Positions 1 to 12,597 of a DNA stretch of 64,000 nucleotides are shown in pieces. Each line of letters starts with the position of its first letter. Position 1 is the stretch's first letter. This DNA comes from Epiperipatus broadwayi (Eukaryota > Onychophora > Udeonychophora > Euonychophora > Peripatidae), in contig JAQFVV010006353.1 of NCBI GenBank assembly GCA_028023455.1, positions 1,922,001-1,986,000 on the forward strand. Direction: 5' to 3'. The translations under genes were made by a program, and so were the position numbers. Under the pieces are notes generated by a model. That model was not told where the DNA came from and searched no databases. It saw nothing but the letters and a program-made list of their open reading frames with translations.

Positions 1-1296
1 TTTTGCAGGATTGCCCAAAAAATAATATGAAACTTTTGAAAGTAAAAAATAAAAATTTCAAATTTACTAAATAAATATTTTTATTTTATGATATTATTTA
101 ATTATTGTTTCAAAAATTATTCTTATAAACATTAATTTGTTTTATTTTAGCACGTTTTAATCTCTAGGTTTATTTTATAGAAATAAATGAATAAAACTTA
201 TAAGATATTTATCAAACACGTTAAATGACTAAAACCATATTTTCAAGTTTTTCTTGCAAAAGCGCTGAGAAAAAATGTCTTTTAAATTTACAAATCTTAT
301 TTCATAGATTGGTGGGGGTGGGTGGGTAAAATTTACCTTACATAGAGGCACCTCTTACCTATACGTCGCGGCACTGGCTCAAATAATATTTAATATAATG
401 TGGATAAATGAATGCATTTAAAATCTGTGTAGTAATTTTTGCCTAGTGCACTGAATGTTCATTTTAAATTATATATTACTGCAGTTAATTATTTGTTTTG
501 AATTGTGTTGTGTGTCTGTCCTATTTGGAACCACAATTGCAATTAGTTTGGAGAGTCTGAATATTGGAAACAACTATTTTAAATAAGATTTATTTTTTAA
601 GATTCAATTTCTATTAAATAAAAACAGAACATTAGTTTTAAAATTTTATTAAATTGATAAAGGAAGCGTTCACATTATCAAATTGTCCAGCTGATATCTT
701 TGTGTACCCAAGACAATGATTCTTTAAAAAATCAGGTAAGATAAGTAGTTTCTTCTTTGTTATTAAAAAATAGGTATTTGAGAAATAATACGTTATCTTG
801 CAAATTATTAACTTCTGCAAGAAAAATCAAATCAACAATTCTTATTTAAAAAAAAAAAAATTAGATCAAGGTGAAATATTTATTTCAACTTCAATTGCGT
901 TAACGTTTTATTTTTATTATAAAAGCTAATAAATATTGAAATATAATAATGATTTAAATATTTTTTGATTTTTGACTGACTTAAAATAAAATCCGTATTT
1001 TTAAAAGTTAAAATTCTACTCCAGGAATCGGAGTGTTTTATTTATTGTGGGGAAATATGCTATGAGATAATAAATAAATAAATTATAGTACCCTTATTCT
1101 TATTATTAGAAAATTAGAATTAATTTAATTATAGAGAATTACTATTTCAAAATTGATACATATATTTTTTCAACTATTCTTTAATTAAAGATTTGTAATT
1201 ATATGTTGGAATATTTCTATCATTTAAAAAAGTCCGTACTTTATTTAAACTTATCAAATGCATTCAACTGTTGGTACGAATTAGTGTATATATATA
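1..1296. other. Non-coding AT-rich DNA
   Basis: No gene, exon or clear repeat seen apart from short A/T runs and a G-rich GGTGGGGGTGGGTGGG at 310-325. Confidence 0.6.
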
Positions 1297-1560
1297 TAAC
1301 ATTTCGAATGGAATTTGAATCTCTTTGCAGGTTAGTATAAAACAGCATTTGGAATAGTATTTGAATCTCTTTGAAGGTTAGTATAAAACACAACATATTT
1401 GAATCTCTTTGCAGATTAGTATAAAACACAACAATTGGAATGGTATTCAAATACCTTTGCAGGTTAGTATAAAACACAACATTCGAAATGGTATTTGAAT
1501 CTTTTTACAGGCTAATATAAAGCATAATGTTTCAAATGGTATTTGAATCTCTTTGACAAG
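1297..1560. repeat. Minisatellite, five to six units of about 50-60 bp
   Basis: Repeated blocks GTATTTGAATCTCTTTGCAGG and TTAGTATAAAACACAACATT recur with substitutions and a few short deletions. A chance minus-strand frame through it is repetitive (FYTNLQRDSN) and not a gene. Confidence 0.85.
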
Positions 1561-2928
1561 TGACACTGGCCTGACTAGTGATAGTACTAGCATTGACCTG
1601 TGTCCTTAAGATTTTAAACTTCTAAATTTAAGGTGATACTCTAACCCATTAGATTATTTATCAATTACAACAGTCAGGAGAAATTTTATACACTTATCTA
1701 TAATAGCCCTCTTTATTTCTCCATTTTTTTAAAGGGCAAAGTTAATAAATGGTTTCCAAATATGACCAATTATCACTCTAGGTTGATTTATAATATTATT
1801 CGCTATTACCAAGTGATTTATGGGATTATTTGATATTATCATGTGACTTATGAAATTATTCGCTATTATTATATGAATGGCTTCTTTTAACAAAGCTGTT
1901 CACATTATAATGGCAAATAATATCACAAATCGAATCTAGTATAACAATCCATAATGCTTGAAAAACAGTCATTAATCCGTTAAGAATTAAATCAAAATAT
2001 CCTACAGAGCCATTATAGATAAATATGCAAAATTTATGTTGACTATCATCTTTAGAAGAGTAGCCTTGTCGGTTAGATTATCACTTTAAATTCAATTTTG
2101 AATTAAATGTATTTTGGTTTATTAAGATTAGTTAAGCTTTATGCATTTGATATTTTAGATAGTTGCCTTGACAACAGTTTGAGAATTGTTGATTGTTATT
2201 GATATTGGAATTGTTTAAATGTTGACTGATTTTAATGGTATATATATATATATATAATTGAACAGGAAGTAACTGAAGCTTCCGATGAGTTATGTATGCA
2301 AATAAACTCTTCTATATGCTTAATTTATTTGCATAATTTTAAGAAAGGGAGTGAATTTGGTCTATTCATTGTATATATATATTTGGACTAAATGCTAAGA
2401 ATCACCTTTTAAATATATATATATGGAGAGAATAGAATGGAAAAATGGATGAAATGATACTGTGATTATTCTCTGGACCTGTCTATGGGATAGAATACTA
2501 TTGATAATGATATAAAGAGATTATATCTATGTAAACAAAGATAAGTATAGCTTTTTGATGTTGCCAAGATTAACTATTACTAATAGATAATTATCCTAAG
2601 GCTAAACAACTTTTCTTCATAGATTTTCCTGGGGCTAAACAATTTTTTTCTATAAGTTAATAGAGAAAATCATAATTTAACAATATGTATATTGTATAAA
2701 ACAAAGAAATTTAAAAATAATATAAAAAACCCTATTGACAAGTACTTTCAACTCATTTTGAATCCTTTTATCAAGGCTGTACAAAATATTATTATCCTAC
2801 TAAGCTATAAACTTGAGCATTCTATTATATCAGCCAGGAACAACTAATTGAAAAATTGGTTAACTTCACACTAATAGTACAATATATATATATAAAATAA
2901 ATAAAATATCCGTTAATTAAAAACAATA
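1561..2928. other. Non-coding AT-rich DNA with repeat traces
   Basis: Holds the short 60.6-kb-family trace at 2160-2250. A segment at 2505-2640 recurs inverted at 3905-4030 (GTAAACA.AG, TTGCCAAGA / CTTGGCAATATC, TCCTAAGG / CCTTAGGA). Otherwise nothing recognised. Confidence 0.55.
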
Positions 2929-3456
2929 TTGTAATTATAATTGAAATAATATTTTTAACGGTTTATAAACAATTACAAACAATCTTAAAATCCACAGAAG
3001 TACTTTTGGTTACTTTCTAACCTACCTCAACTGCCGTTAATTTCAAAAACCAAAAGCAGAAGCAAACGTCATCAATTCAAATTCCACGAATCTCGTATTT
3101 TAATGTTAGAAGCTTGTTGATTTATTAAATACGTTTTATTCCTGTTTATAAAAATTGCCTCTTTGTTAGAAGCTTGTTGGTTTATTAAATGCGTTTTATT
3201 CCTGTTTATAAAAATTGCCTCTTAGAGGCAATTTTTATAAACAGGAATAAAATGCATTTAATAAATCAACAAGCTTCTAACATTAAAATACGAGATTCGT
3301 GGAATTTGAATTGATGACGTTTGCTTCCGCTTTTGGTTTTTGAATTTAATGGCAGTTGAGGCAGGTTAGAAAGTAACCAAAAGTACTTCTACAGATTTTA
3401 AGATTGTTTGTAATTGTTTATAAACTGTTAAAAATATTATTTCAATTATAATTATA
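2929..3456. mobile_element. Large palindrome with a duplicated block in one arm
   Basis: Nearly perfect inverted repeat centred near 3222 (GCCTCTTAGAGGC). The arms run outward through AATTTTTATAAACAGGAATAAA, AACAAGCTTCTAAC, GATTCGTGGAATTTGAATTG and TTACTTTCTAACCT to ATAATTGAAATAATATTTTT. The left arm contains two tandem copies of the ~58-bp inner block (TGTTAGAAGCTTGTTG... at 3102 and 3165), while the right arm has one. No open frame. Flanked on the right by (TA)n. Confidence 0.85.
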
Positions 3457-5289
3457 TATATATATATATATATAAAACAAATATTAAATATCATCTTCAG
3501 CAGCATAAATATACTTATAAAAAGGCAATGGGGGAAGATAAATTTTATTCAGCTTTCTATATTCATCAAAGTATTATGGGCCATATATGTTGTCCACAGG
3601 ATTTTAGTACTTTGATGTATGAAATATATGATAAAAAACAAGATCAAGGAATCATATGTGATAAAGAATTCTTCTTGTACTGTTAACATGAAGTTAACCA
3701 GTGTTCCAATTAGTTGTTTCTGACTAATGTAGTAGAATGTTTATGAGTTTATCACTTAGTGATTAGGACTCAAACAAGTTAAAAACACTTGGAAATAGTG
3801 TTTTTTATATTACTTTATATTATTTTTAAATTTCTCTGTTTTGCACAGTAGACACATTGTTAAATTGTGGTTTATATTTTATAATAACAGAAGTAATAGT
3901 TTGATTATTTTAATGGAGGTAGGTTGTTTATCCTTAGGAGAATTGTCAATTAGTAGTAACCGACCATTTCTTGGCAATATCAAAGGTTAAAGTTTACCTC
4001 TGTTTACATGGTTATAATCTCCTTATGTCAATTTTTTATTATAATAATCCATGAAAATATTTAATTCAATTTTATAAATATATCAAATAACCTCAAAGTG
4101 GGATGAGTTAGTTTGACACTTATTATTATCAATTTTTATTTTCTTATTTTGAAAAAATCCATACATAGTAATTTTCTTAAATGTTTGAAATAACTTTGCA
4201 TCAGTTCAAAAAAGGATTTGGATATTTTTTACAATTTTTTTTTAATTTTCAATTTCAAGATTAAATTTTGCATATATTTGTATTTACGTTCTTACTGCCC
4301 AGAATTAGATTATGAAAAATGTTATAGGGTGCAACTATTAATTTTTGAAATAAAAACTGAATATTCTCATAAGGTGAAATTTCATGTAAAGTGAATTTTA
4401 TTCCATATGAAGATCTTGGTGGCACTATACTGGATTTAGTGCTAGTTTCTAAACCTCTTTTCAAATAGAAAACTGCAACACAAAATTTTACTGTTTATAA
4501 GGACATCAGGCTATCAAAATCTTACTCAATGTAATTTCAAATTCAGTAGACTTGTTGTAATTATTTAATTGTATATAACATAGAAAAATATCCCACTTTA
4601 TAATGATATCAAATTAACTAAAATATTAGGTAAAAAACATGCATACAATACATTAAAGCAATTTTTAGATGTATTTAAAACCTCCACTCTGCTATATATT
4701 TTTAAAATTTATGAATAAAGCCATCCAGAAAAGCTAAATGACCCATAAGATGTGTTTTGTATTTGATATAATTTCTAGTTTAATAAACAATTAATAATAA
4801 TTATTAATATATTTAAGGGAAATGATTGATATCAAAATTGTATAGAAAATTTGATAGTTGTAAACCAAAGTATGTTAATTTAACACTTTAAATTAATAAA
4901 ATATAAGAATAGAATAAGCAATTTCTTGAAATTAACATATTGTGTTAATAAAAAATGATGTTAGAATAGGCAAGTTTTTAATGTCCAAGATAAATTATAT
5001 TTCTATTATTAAAAATATTTAATAAAAAAAAACAATAAAACAAGTTATTGACAATATGATTAGAAATTTAGCAAGAAAAAAAAAAAGGAAAAAAAAAACT
5101 GAAATTATAAATTATCCAATAGGATTAAAAGTTACAAATTATTTATCCTATCAATATCATATTAATTATGCTAATGGTTTAAATGAACATGTAAATAATT
5201 TTATAGCTTATTAACCCTGTCACATGCTATCATTTTTTTTTGTTTCTATGTTCAAGATTAAATTTAAGACTAAACTATTATTAACTATC
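3457..5289. other. Non-coding AT-rich DNA
   Basis: Apart from the inverted trace at 3905-4030 and an A-rich tract near 5070-5100, I see no feature. Short open frames here lack splice or protein-like signals. Confidence 0.55.
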
Positions 5290-5800
5290 AGAAAATAGCA
5301 AATTTGACTTTGGTTGATAGATATTTTTGTTTATTACTGAAATAAATTTTAAATATTCACATTTTATTTCTGAAAATATTAAAAATACAAATTTGTAATG
5401 AAAAAAAAAAGCTTTATACATCAATATTACTTTTCATTTTCCAAAATCAACGAAATCTTTACTTGTCATTTGTTCTTAAAATGTGAATGAATAAATATTT
5501 CTTTCTCTTAAATCTAACGAATTTAACATTTTACAATATTTTTTGCAATTTTATATTTTCACACTTGCTACTACTAATAACATGGATGACATAAAAACTA
5601 AACTTGTAAATGCCTTCAGGGAAAGTTTACATTGTCCAAAAATATAATGTTGTTTTTAAAAATAAAATATTTTCGTTCAAAATAAATTATTGTACAAAAA
5701 GAATCTTGAATTGTAATAAATTTGTAAATAAACATGTTTTTGGCTATTTGAACTATTTCCTCTAAACAATGTCATAAAAAATGGTGATGTCAAAAAATGT
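5290..5800. repeat. Diverged copy of the right half of the pogo-like element
   Basis: Shares an ordered set of blocks with 40930-41440: AAATTTGACTT, TTTATTACTGAAATAAATTT, TTCACATTTT.TTTCTG.AAATATTAAAAA, ATCAA.GAAATCTT, AAATAAACATGTTTTT and AATGTCATAAAA. No TIR found beside it. Confidence 0.55.
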
Positions 5801-6327
5801 CAGAATACAAAAAAGCAACTCATTGAAGTGGATGGAAGATGGAGCTAACGTTCTCTTACCAAATCTTCACTTTTCTGGCCATCTATGGAATTTTTCAGAA
5901 CTAAAATTTTAAATAAAAATATATATAGAGGAAAAACATGTTTTTAAAAATAAAGCTTGAAAAAATTGTCAATTGGGGGTAAATAATTTTAAAAATGAAA
6001 ATCTTCACTTGGGAATGCACAGTGCTAAGAATATAAAGGTTTTCATGGATAAAACAAGTCCAACATGCTACTAAAATAATTCACATGCAAGATTCCTAAC
6101 AAATCATGGAGGCCATCCATTTTGTCATATAAAAGATAAGAAACAAGTCTGATTATGTTGCTAAGATAATTCATAAAACAGATTTCTAAAGAATCGATAA
6201 TCTTTTATCTAATGAAAGGGATTGACACTGGTATAAGAAAAGCTGAAACATTGTTCCAAGTTCATTTAAATGACTTTTTTCAGAATCTTATTTGCAAATT
6301 ATCTTAGCAAAGAATTCACATTTGTAT

Positions 6328-6328
<1 letters not shown>

Positions 6329-6363
<35 letters not shown>

Positions 6364-6402
6364 TATATATATATATAAACATATATATATATATATATAT
6401 AT
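6329..6402. repeat. (TA)n microsatellite
   Basis: Two TA runs separated by a few bases. Self-complementary. Confidence 0.95.
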
Positions 6403-7494
6403 GTTTGAAGTCAAGACAGTACAATTAATGATTTCTGATTTCTAGTATTAAAATTATATTATTTGTTGCCGATATTTAACCTTCTGGCATTGTGACAGAT
6501 TTAATTGATCTCCATGTAAATGTTTTGGAAAATCAATGTTTGAATTTAGTATTAAACCATTATTCTATATCAGAGTATAATAAATTGGATTAGATTTAGT
6601 AGAAATTTACATTTACAATGAAGTAAATTTGCAAGTCATTTGTCAGTGCATCTGAACTCTCACTATAACACTTTCAGATAAGGTAGAAACAAGTTTCTAT
6701 CCACTTTTTTAATACTTTGTGGAGATGTATATAATCACTGCCTGGTAATATGCATTGTAAGTTTTTGGTTTTATTAGTACCATATTTATTCACATTTTGC
6801 TCAATCCTATCGCAACCATCATCATCAGCCGAGAAGTCAGACCAACCGTCTACAATATAGATACATCTGGAACTTATACTTTTTCAAGTAAGCCATATAG
6901 ACCCCCCCACATATATAAATAGATTTTAAAATTCTATTCCATCACACATTACTGAAACTTATGATTCAAGACATGTGAAAAAGATCAGTAATCCTCAAGA
7001 TATGGACTGTTGGATGGCTTGGATAGGATTGAGCTAAAAATGAATGATGCATAGATAAAAACTAAAACTTAAAATGAAGTAAATTCTAAAAAAATCATAT
7101 TTCAACTTTGTAAATATTGAAAAAACAAGACTGTGATAAAATTAAAGAATGGTTTTGTCATTCAGCAGTCAAAAGGAGCAGATTGATTTCATAAAATCAA
7201 TGATCCTTGTTGCCATTTGTGTTTAAATTTGAAAGGAATATCAATTTTTTTAAAAAATATTTTGTATAATCCAGAAATATATTCTAACAGATGGTCAGTG
7301 ATGATGTATTAACAATAAGGTTGGAAGATATGCTTATCAAAACTTCACAATTTGCTTTGTTCATATTATGCTACTAAAAATATTATCAAATTCGCCACTT
7401 TCTTTATTTTGCTTTAATATTTTATATAAATGCAATTTATCCACTGTACTTAGAACACTTTTTAGCAAAAAACCTTTTATGGTACATATAAGCA

Positions 7495-7605
7495 TACACA
7501 ATCTTATGTTTCGACTGTCCTGCAGTTTTCTTCAGAGTAAAAGTGGCTCTGAAGAAGACTGCAGGAAAGTCAAAACATAAGATTGCATATGCATATATAA
7601 GTGTT
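7495..7605. repeat. Palindromic version of the same hairpin repeat
   Basis: GCATACACAATCTTATGTTTCGACTGTCCTGCAG... and its complement around a short spacer (CAGAGTAAAAGTGGCTCTG). The plus strand of the right arm has CTCTGAAGAAGACTGCAGG. Confidence 0.6.
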
Positions 7606-7936
7606 CAAAGTAGAGTGCAGTTATACTGCTACTCTACTTAATACCATCTATTTTAAAAATAAGTATATATATAAAATAAATATGCAATCATGTATATATT
7701 TGATATTTAATAATTCCTACACAACTATTATGCAAAAATAATCATGAATCTTAACAAATTTGTTATTTGAAAAATTGACTTGAAGTAATCTCACAGAGGA
7801 TACAAGATCTGATAATAATGACTGAACATATAAAAGCATGTTGAAATTTGTTTAAAGTCACTTCAATTTATTATTAACACCAGATTATTATTACTTTTTA
7901 ATTTTATTTATACTATAATCTTAATTTATATATGCA

Positions 7937-7939
<3 letters not shown>

Positions 7940-7977
<38 letters not shown>

Positions 7978-8018
7978 TAGATGTTATATATATATATATA
8001 TATATATATAACATCTGT
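7940..8018. repeat. (AT)n microsatellite with a flanking palindrome
   Basis: AT run, then ATAGATGTTATATA...TATATAACATCTGTG, a perfect palindrome around the second run. Confidence 0.93.
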
Positions 8019-8421
8019 GTTATATAAATGTATATGTGAAAAATACTTCATACTTGCAGTTGAATAGACAATACTTATTTGTAATCAAAGCTTATCATCA
8101 AAATATGAGCTATTGTATCCGATGCATGTGAAGAGGGCTTGGAACAAAATATAGCAGATATCTCACGTTCATTGTGTGTTATATTAATTTGCATTAAGTA
8201 AAGTACATTTTAAGATTAGAATAAATGTAATCTAAAATTGAAAGTACCTAAAGATAAATTCATTCATCATTAGCAGCCATTTGTAAATAGCAGGGCCTGA
8301 TGAGACAAGCATCAAACATTTGAAAAATATTAAAAGGGTTTATTTCAAATAGTCTATCAAACAAACAATGAATGTAGGTAAAAATAGGGCTATTTATGTA
8401 TAATCTGGTTGACCAAGCTCT

Positions 8422-9346
8422 GAAGCATTTTTTTTAATTATACAGTTTTGGGGGCATACAATAAATTTTTAAAGCAAAATGGCTGAAAAGAAGCGATCGT
8501 ATTTAATATTTGTTTTATTTTTCATTATTATTGTTATTTTACAAAACAAACAAAAAGTCTCTCTCTCTAAATAAGCTATAAACAAATCAGATTGCAGTCA
8601 GAAATGGAATTTTAGAGCCTTCAACTCTTGTTCTTTCCTAAACAGATACTTTATTAAAACAAGTTTTGACACTGTGTTGCCATTGGAGGTATGTTTGCAG
8701 GTAAACTGTCTTATCATTGTCATTAACACAGATTTTTTGGTAAGGCAGAATCACATATCTTGGGAAATACTCCAGTGCATGCCATTCAGTTTGAGGAACA
8801 TCCTAAATTTTCAGCATTGTGCCAATATAATAGCGTCAAAAAGAAATATGCTAACTTTAAACAAACTATGAAAGCACTTAGACGTTATAATATAAATAAA
8901 TAAAAAATGTAAATAGACTATCTAAATAATAATTATAATCAATTTAATATATAGGGTACATGAGCACAGGCTTTTACATGATCCACCACTCTCTACTCTA
9001 TCTCATAACATTGATACATTTGAACATATATATGTCGAAAAGATAAATAATCACCAACACACGCATTTCATGCTAAACCAACAATCATCAGTTGGTCCAC
9101 ATTATCATCTCTACACATCTATGCAATAAGTGCTCAGATATATATTAAGATAGCCAATCTTCCTACTTTAATGGAAAGGCTTCAATCCATTCCACACTCT
9201 AACTCTTCAACCATCCATCCAATTGAAAATCTGACGATTGAATAATCAAAGGCTAAACTTAATAACTAATAACACACATTCGTTAAAATATAAAAAATAT
9301 ATAATTATTTGTAGGACCCCTAAAACTGTATAATTAAAAAAAAATG
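8422..9346. mobile_element. Possible DNA element bounded by ~35-bp inverted repeats
   Basis: The left end TTTTTTTTAATTATACAGTTTTGGGG (from 8428) has its complement at 9314-9346 (CCCCTAAAACTGTATAATTAAAA). One mismatch apart from A-run length. The interior is non-coding and includes the SINE-like copy at 8955-9250. It may be a MITE into which the SINE-like unit inserted, or the inverted ends may be part of that repeat's own history. Confidence 0.55.
8955..9250 (-). repeat. SINE-like repeat, single copy of the tRNA-headed family
   Basis: Same order of blocks as 12598-12895 (TCTCATAACATTGATAC, AAGATAAATAATCACCAA, CAATCATCAGTTGGTCC, TTAAGATAGCCAATCTTC, GGCTTCAATCCATTCC), with a decayed head. It lies inside a larger inverted-repeat-bounded segment, 8422-9346. 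Confidence 0.7.
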
Positions 9347-9427
9347 TTTCTGACAAAAGTCAACTGCATTATATACAAAGTACCAAAATATGTAATAAAA
9401 TAGAAATAAATATATAGATTCAGCACA

Positions 9428-9540
9428 ATGTCTCATCTTAGTGTCTGTTTCAATTCGGCATCGAAACTAGGCAGGCGTTTTAATACGCCACCTGTGGAAC
9501 AACTCTCGCGAAAAAATATATCTATTCTAGTTCCAGAAGA
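9428..9540 (+). other. GC- and CpG-richer patch with a short open frame
   Basis: ATGTCTCATCTTAGTGTCTG and on through TTCGGCATCGAAAC, ACGCCACC and CTCTCGCG. The first ~35 codons (MSHLSVCFNSASKLGRRFNT, then PPVEQLSRKN) have balanced composition and then fade into AT-rich, lysine/asparagine-rich translation to 9688. It may be a short mobile-element end or a small exon; no homology recognised. Confidence 0.25.
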
Positions 9541-9688
9541 TAAAACTAAAGAAAGTCAAAAACAAACAACTATTCATTTTTATATTAATAACAAAAATGA
9601 TTCAAGAGAAAGAAATAGACTCAAACATAAAAATTATGCAACATTTGAAAAAATATATATACAATTTTTAATAAAATATAAACCTTAA

Positions 9689-10679
9689 ATTGAAAAGGCT
9701 TACTTAAAATAGTCTAAACGATTCAAAACAAAACAACACTCTCCATATAGTAGTGCCATCTTGTGCTAACAAGAGCAATCAATGTATGAGATAGTGATCA
9801 TGTGATGTTAAAATAGTCTACTGAATCGAGCAACGGATGTATAATAATAATAATAAAAATATATAAATATATTTATTAAATATATATTTTCAAATGTAAT
9901 GTTCGTGCCTAAGTTGCGCCACTCATTAGAGACCAAATTGCTTGTATTATAAAACTTGGCGATTTTCACTTAAATGAAATTGATAAAGTTATAGTTTTTT
10001 TTTAAAGCAACAACAACAACAAACATACTAATTATTATTGAAAGTGATAACATTATAGTAAAAAGAAATTTAGCGGTTTAAAAACTATTCTCATTAAAAT
10101 AAGAAAGAAAGTACTTTAAAAATGTTCTTTTAAGACTGTTTGAGAAATGTATTATAGGAATTACCTTTATAAGTTTAACAATCTAATTACAATCCTTTTG
10201 TATAGATTTTTAAATCTTTTTGTTTACGTTTTGATTAAACTTTAAACAGCGCTTTTAATAAGCTTATTGTAGTTTTTTTCTTTTTTTTTAAAAATAATAT
10301 ACTAAAGAACATAAAGTAATAAATTAACTTATTTCTCAAAAAGAACAAAAAAACAAATGAGATTCAATAATTAAAGGAATACAATGGATAACTTGTATAT
10401 TTATTACAAGAGCAGATGTTCGGAGAAGTTATTTTCCGATCTTATCTTAAATTTTGCCTATTAACAAGAGATTTTTTATTATATATATAGCGTGTACTAT
10501 ATCTCTGTGTTTCAAAAGAAGATTTTTAATAGATGTGTCGATCAGTTCTTAATTTTAATCTTAAATTGTGTCTTTATTAATGAAGACTCTTTTGATTATA
10601 TATGAGCTACGTAATATCTCTATGAGTTATGTTTTTAATATATATATATATATATATGTATCAGTTCTTGTTTATGGAT
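9689..10679. other. Non-coding AT-rich DNA
   Basis: Contains a TAA trinucleotide run (9840-9856) and a CAA run near 10010. No gene seen. Confidence 0.55.
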
Positions 10680-11035
10680 TTGACACTTGAAGATTTAACG
10701 GAAGGACAATGTAAGCTACTCAGTGAAGTAGAAGAGATGTATGTTGGGACTTTCAAGAAGATCGGAAATACTTGGGGTGAGCAAACAAACGAATGTCTTT
10801 AAAACACCATTGAACAAATTGAGAGACTGAAATGAAACTGGGATGAACATATTACTAAAAAAAGATGAACAAACAGTCTTAAATGGGATTCCAAAAGATT
10901 GGAAAAGACCTAAAAAAAGACCTCATGTGAGATTGTATGAATGAAATGAAGTTTTTTGTTATGGCTGCAGCAAAGAGGCTATGAATCACACAGACTGAAT
11001 TAAAACTTGAAGGTATTTTCATCCTGTGGTGGATT
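10680..11035 (+). pseudogene. RTE-type 3'-end relic
   Basis: Plus-strand remnant with VLVYGF (usually LTYGSETW), EEMYVGTFKKIGN near the CMLGV region, a TNVF/IEQIERLK-like stretch, then NGIPKDWKRPKKRPHVRL, matching the RDCKRPRRRPHVRW tail of the 18-kb element, and a final HPVVD (ILQW-like) end. Several stops and shifts. It abuts, head to head, the minus-strand relic at 11040-11420. Confidence 0.65.
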
Positions 11036-11039
11036 AAAC

Positions 11040-11420
11040 TGTTCTTCTTTCTCAATATATGTCCAATCCAATTTTTGTTTCTATCTCTAATTACCTCAAT
11101 CAATCTTCTTTTTTTGTTTGCATTCTCCAAACTTCTTTATTTGTCATTTTACTCATCCAACTAATTTTTTCCCACTCTTCTCCATGACCACATCTCAAAA
11201 GTTTCCAATTTCTTTGTATTTTTATTATTATTAATTGTTCACCTTTTGCAATCATACAACAGGACACTTCACACATAGCATTTAATTAATCATCCATAAT
11301 TCTTTCTTCAAAGGTACATAAAATATTTTCTTTCTCTTGCTAAGACTATTCTGCTAAGACTATTCTTTTTTAAACTTTCATCTTCACTTTTTCCATCCTC
11401 ACTCAGCCAACTGCCCAAAT
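11040..11420 (-). pseudogene. Non-LTR reverse transcriptase C-terminal relic
   Basis: Minus-strand reading: a SCCMIAKGEQ region (usually LLYGCETW), KLLRCGHGEEWEKISWMSK (usually AFEMWCWRRMEKISW), then KKRRLIEVIRDRNKNWIGHILRKK. The last stretch is a clear post-RT arm (RLLxTIKxRKxxWIGHxLR). Same family as the split relic at 53.6-54.7 kb. Interrupted by stops. Confidence 0.7.
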
Positions 11421-11477
11421 ATCTACATCTATTTAGCTGTTGAACTATATTATCATAAATTTCAATATCCTATTACT

Positions 11478-11547
11478 TATATATATATATATATATATAT
11501 ATAAGTATATAGGATATATAAATGTGTATATATATATATATATATAT
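11478..11547. repeat. (AT)n microsatellite pair
   Basis: Two AT runs joined by AAGTATATAGGATATATAAATG. Confidence 0.9.
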
Positions 11548-11639
11548 TATACACATATTACATATATGATACCATATTCAAAATATATATTATACATACA
11601 TTCATAAAAAATATATGATATATTTCATGTAAATATATA

Positions 11640-11830
11640 ATATGTGGAGTTATCTTATTTATTATTACTTAATTAGAAAGCACTTTAACCAGAACAGTAG
11701 CTAATGAAAGCCAACTGCTCCAGACCAAGAGTTAAAGTAAAACTGTAAGGCTGATTGCATTCAAAAGGAGGATCCTTCTTTTTATCTTTCTTTGGAATGA
11801 AGTCAGGCTTCAAAAAGAGAACAATTTATA
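11640..11830 (+). repeat. Single unit of the ~300-bp repeat of the window's right end
   Basis: TATGTGGAGTTATCTTATTTAT, TACTTAATTAGAAAGCACTTTA, CCAAGAGTTAAAGTAAAACTG and GCATTCAAAAGGAGGAT match the units at 63291-64000. Confidence 0.65.
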
Positions 11831-11891
11831 ATGGAATATAATATGTTTGGTTGTATGGTTTATATGGTAAATTATATATATATATATATAT

Positions 11892-12094
11892 ACCTGTTTA
11901 AGGAGGTTTATTTAAACTTCTTTGTATTCTGTGGTCAAGTTACAATCTTTACTGTTTATATAAATATATTGGTGCATAAATAAAGATGGGATTCCATCTT
12001 TATTGTTAAAAGGAGGTTGCCTTGACAACAATTTGAAATTTTTGATTGTTATTGATATTGGGATTATCTAAGTGTTAACTTGTTTTTGATGATT
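11892..12094 (-). repeat. Inverted copy of the 60.6-kb dispersed repeat
   Basis: Reads AGGTTTATTTAAACTTCTTTGT, GGTCAAGTTACAATCTTTA, AAAGATGGGATTCCATCTTT, GGTTGCCTTGACAAC and TGATTGTTATTGATATTGG, the complement of 60600-60810. A trace of the same sequence (TTGCCTTGACAACAG, TGATTGTTATTGATATTGG) is at 2163-2215. Confidence 0.7.
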
Positions 12095-12597
12095 ATATAT
12101 ATATTAGCTCTTAAAAAGACTGCTCATAAGTCGAAACTGTCAGATGATTAATTCAAATAAAACAAGCAATGTTATAGTGATAAAGAAAAGTGGATTTGTT
12201 TAAGTATTTGTAATTTTATCAATGCACGAAGGTGAAATGAACAATATAATACTACACTAAATTATTAGATAGTTAGTATGAAAATATTTTTAGAGTATTG
12301 GTAAGTTTGTATTTTATTATAACAACTTATTAAAGCAGTCCTTAAAGAAATAACCCATCAGATCAGTAATTATTTAATTTTAAATATTCCATTTCATCAA
12401 ATATTGAAAGTTTTCAGTTGCTTTCATAAAGCAAGTTTTAAAATTATGTAAATAATTTCACGGTGAGAAATTAACAATTGAAAAACAATAAAATTTCACC
12501 TGAAATCTTTAATGGATTTTCCATTTCAATCTTGAATATATGAATTTTTTCTATAGTACAGGCTTTTTCATACCTGCACTCAAATATGTAATAAATA

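Noticed and set aside
1241-1477. 78-codon minus-strand frame with repeated FYTNLQRDSN
   Set aside because: The repetition is the translation of the minisatellite at 1297-1560.
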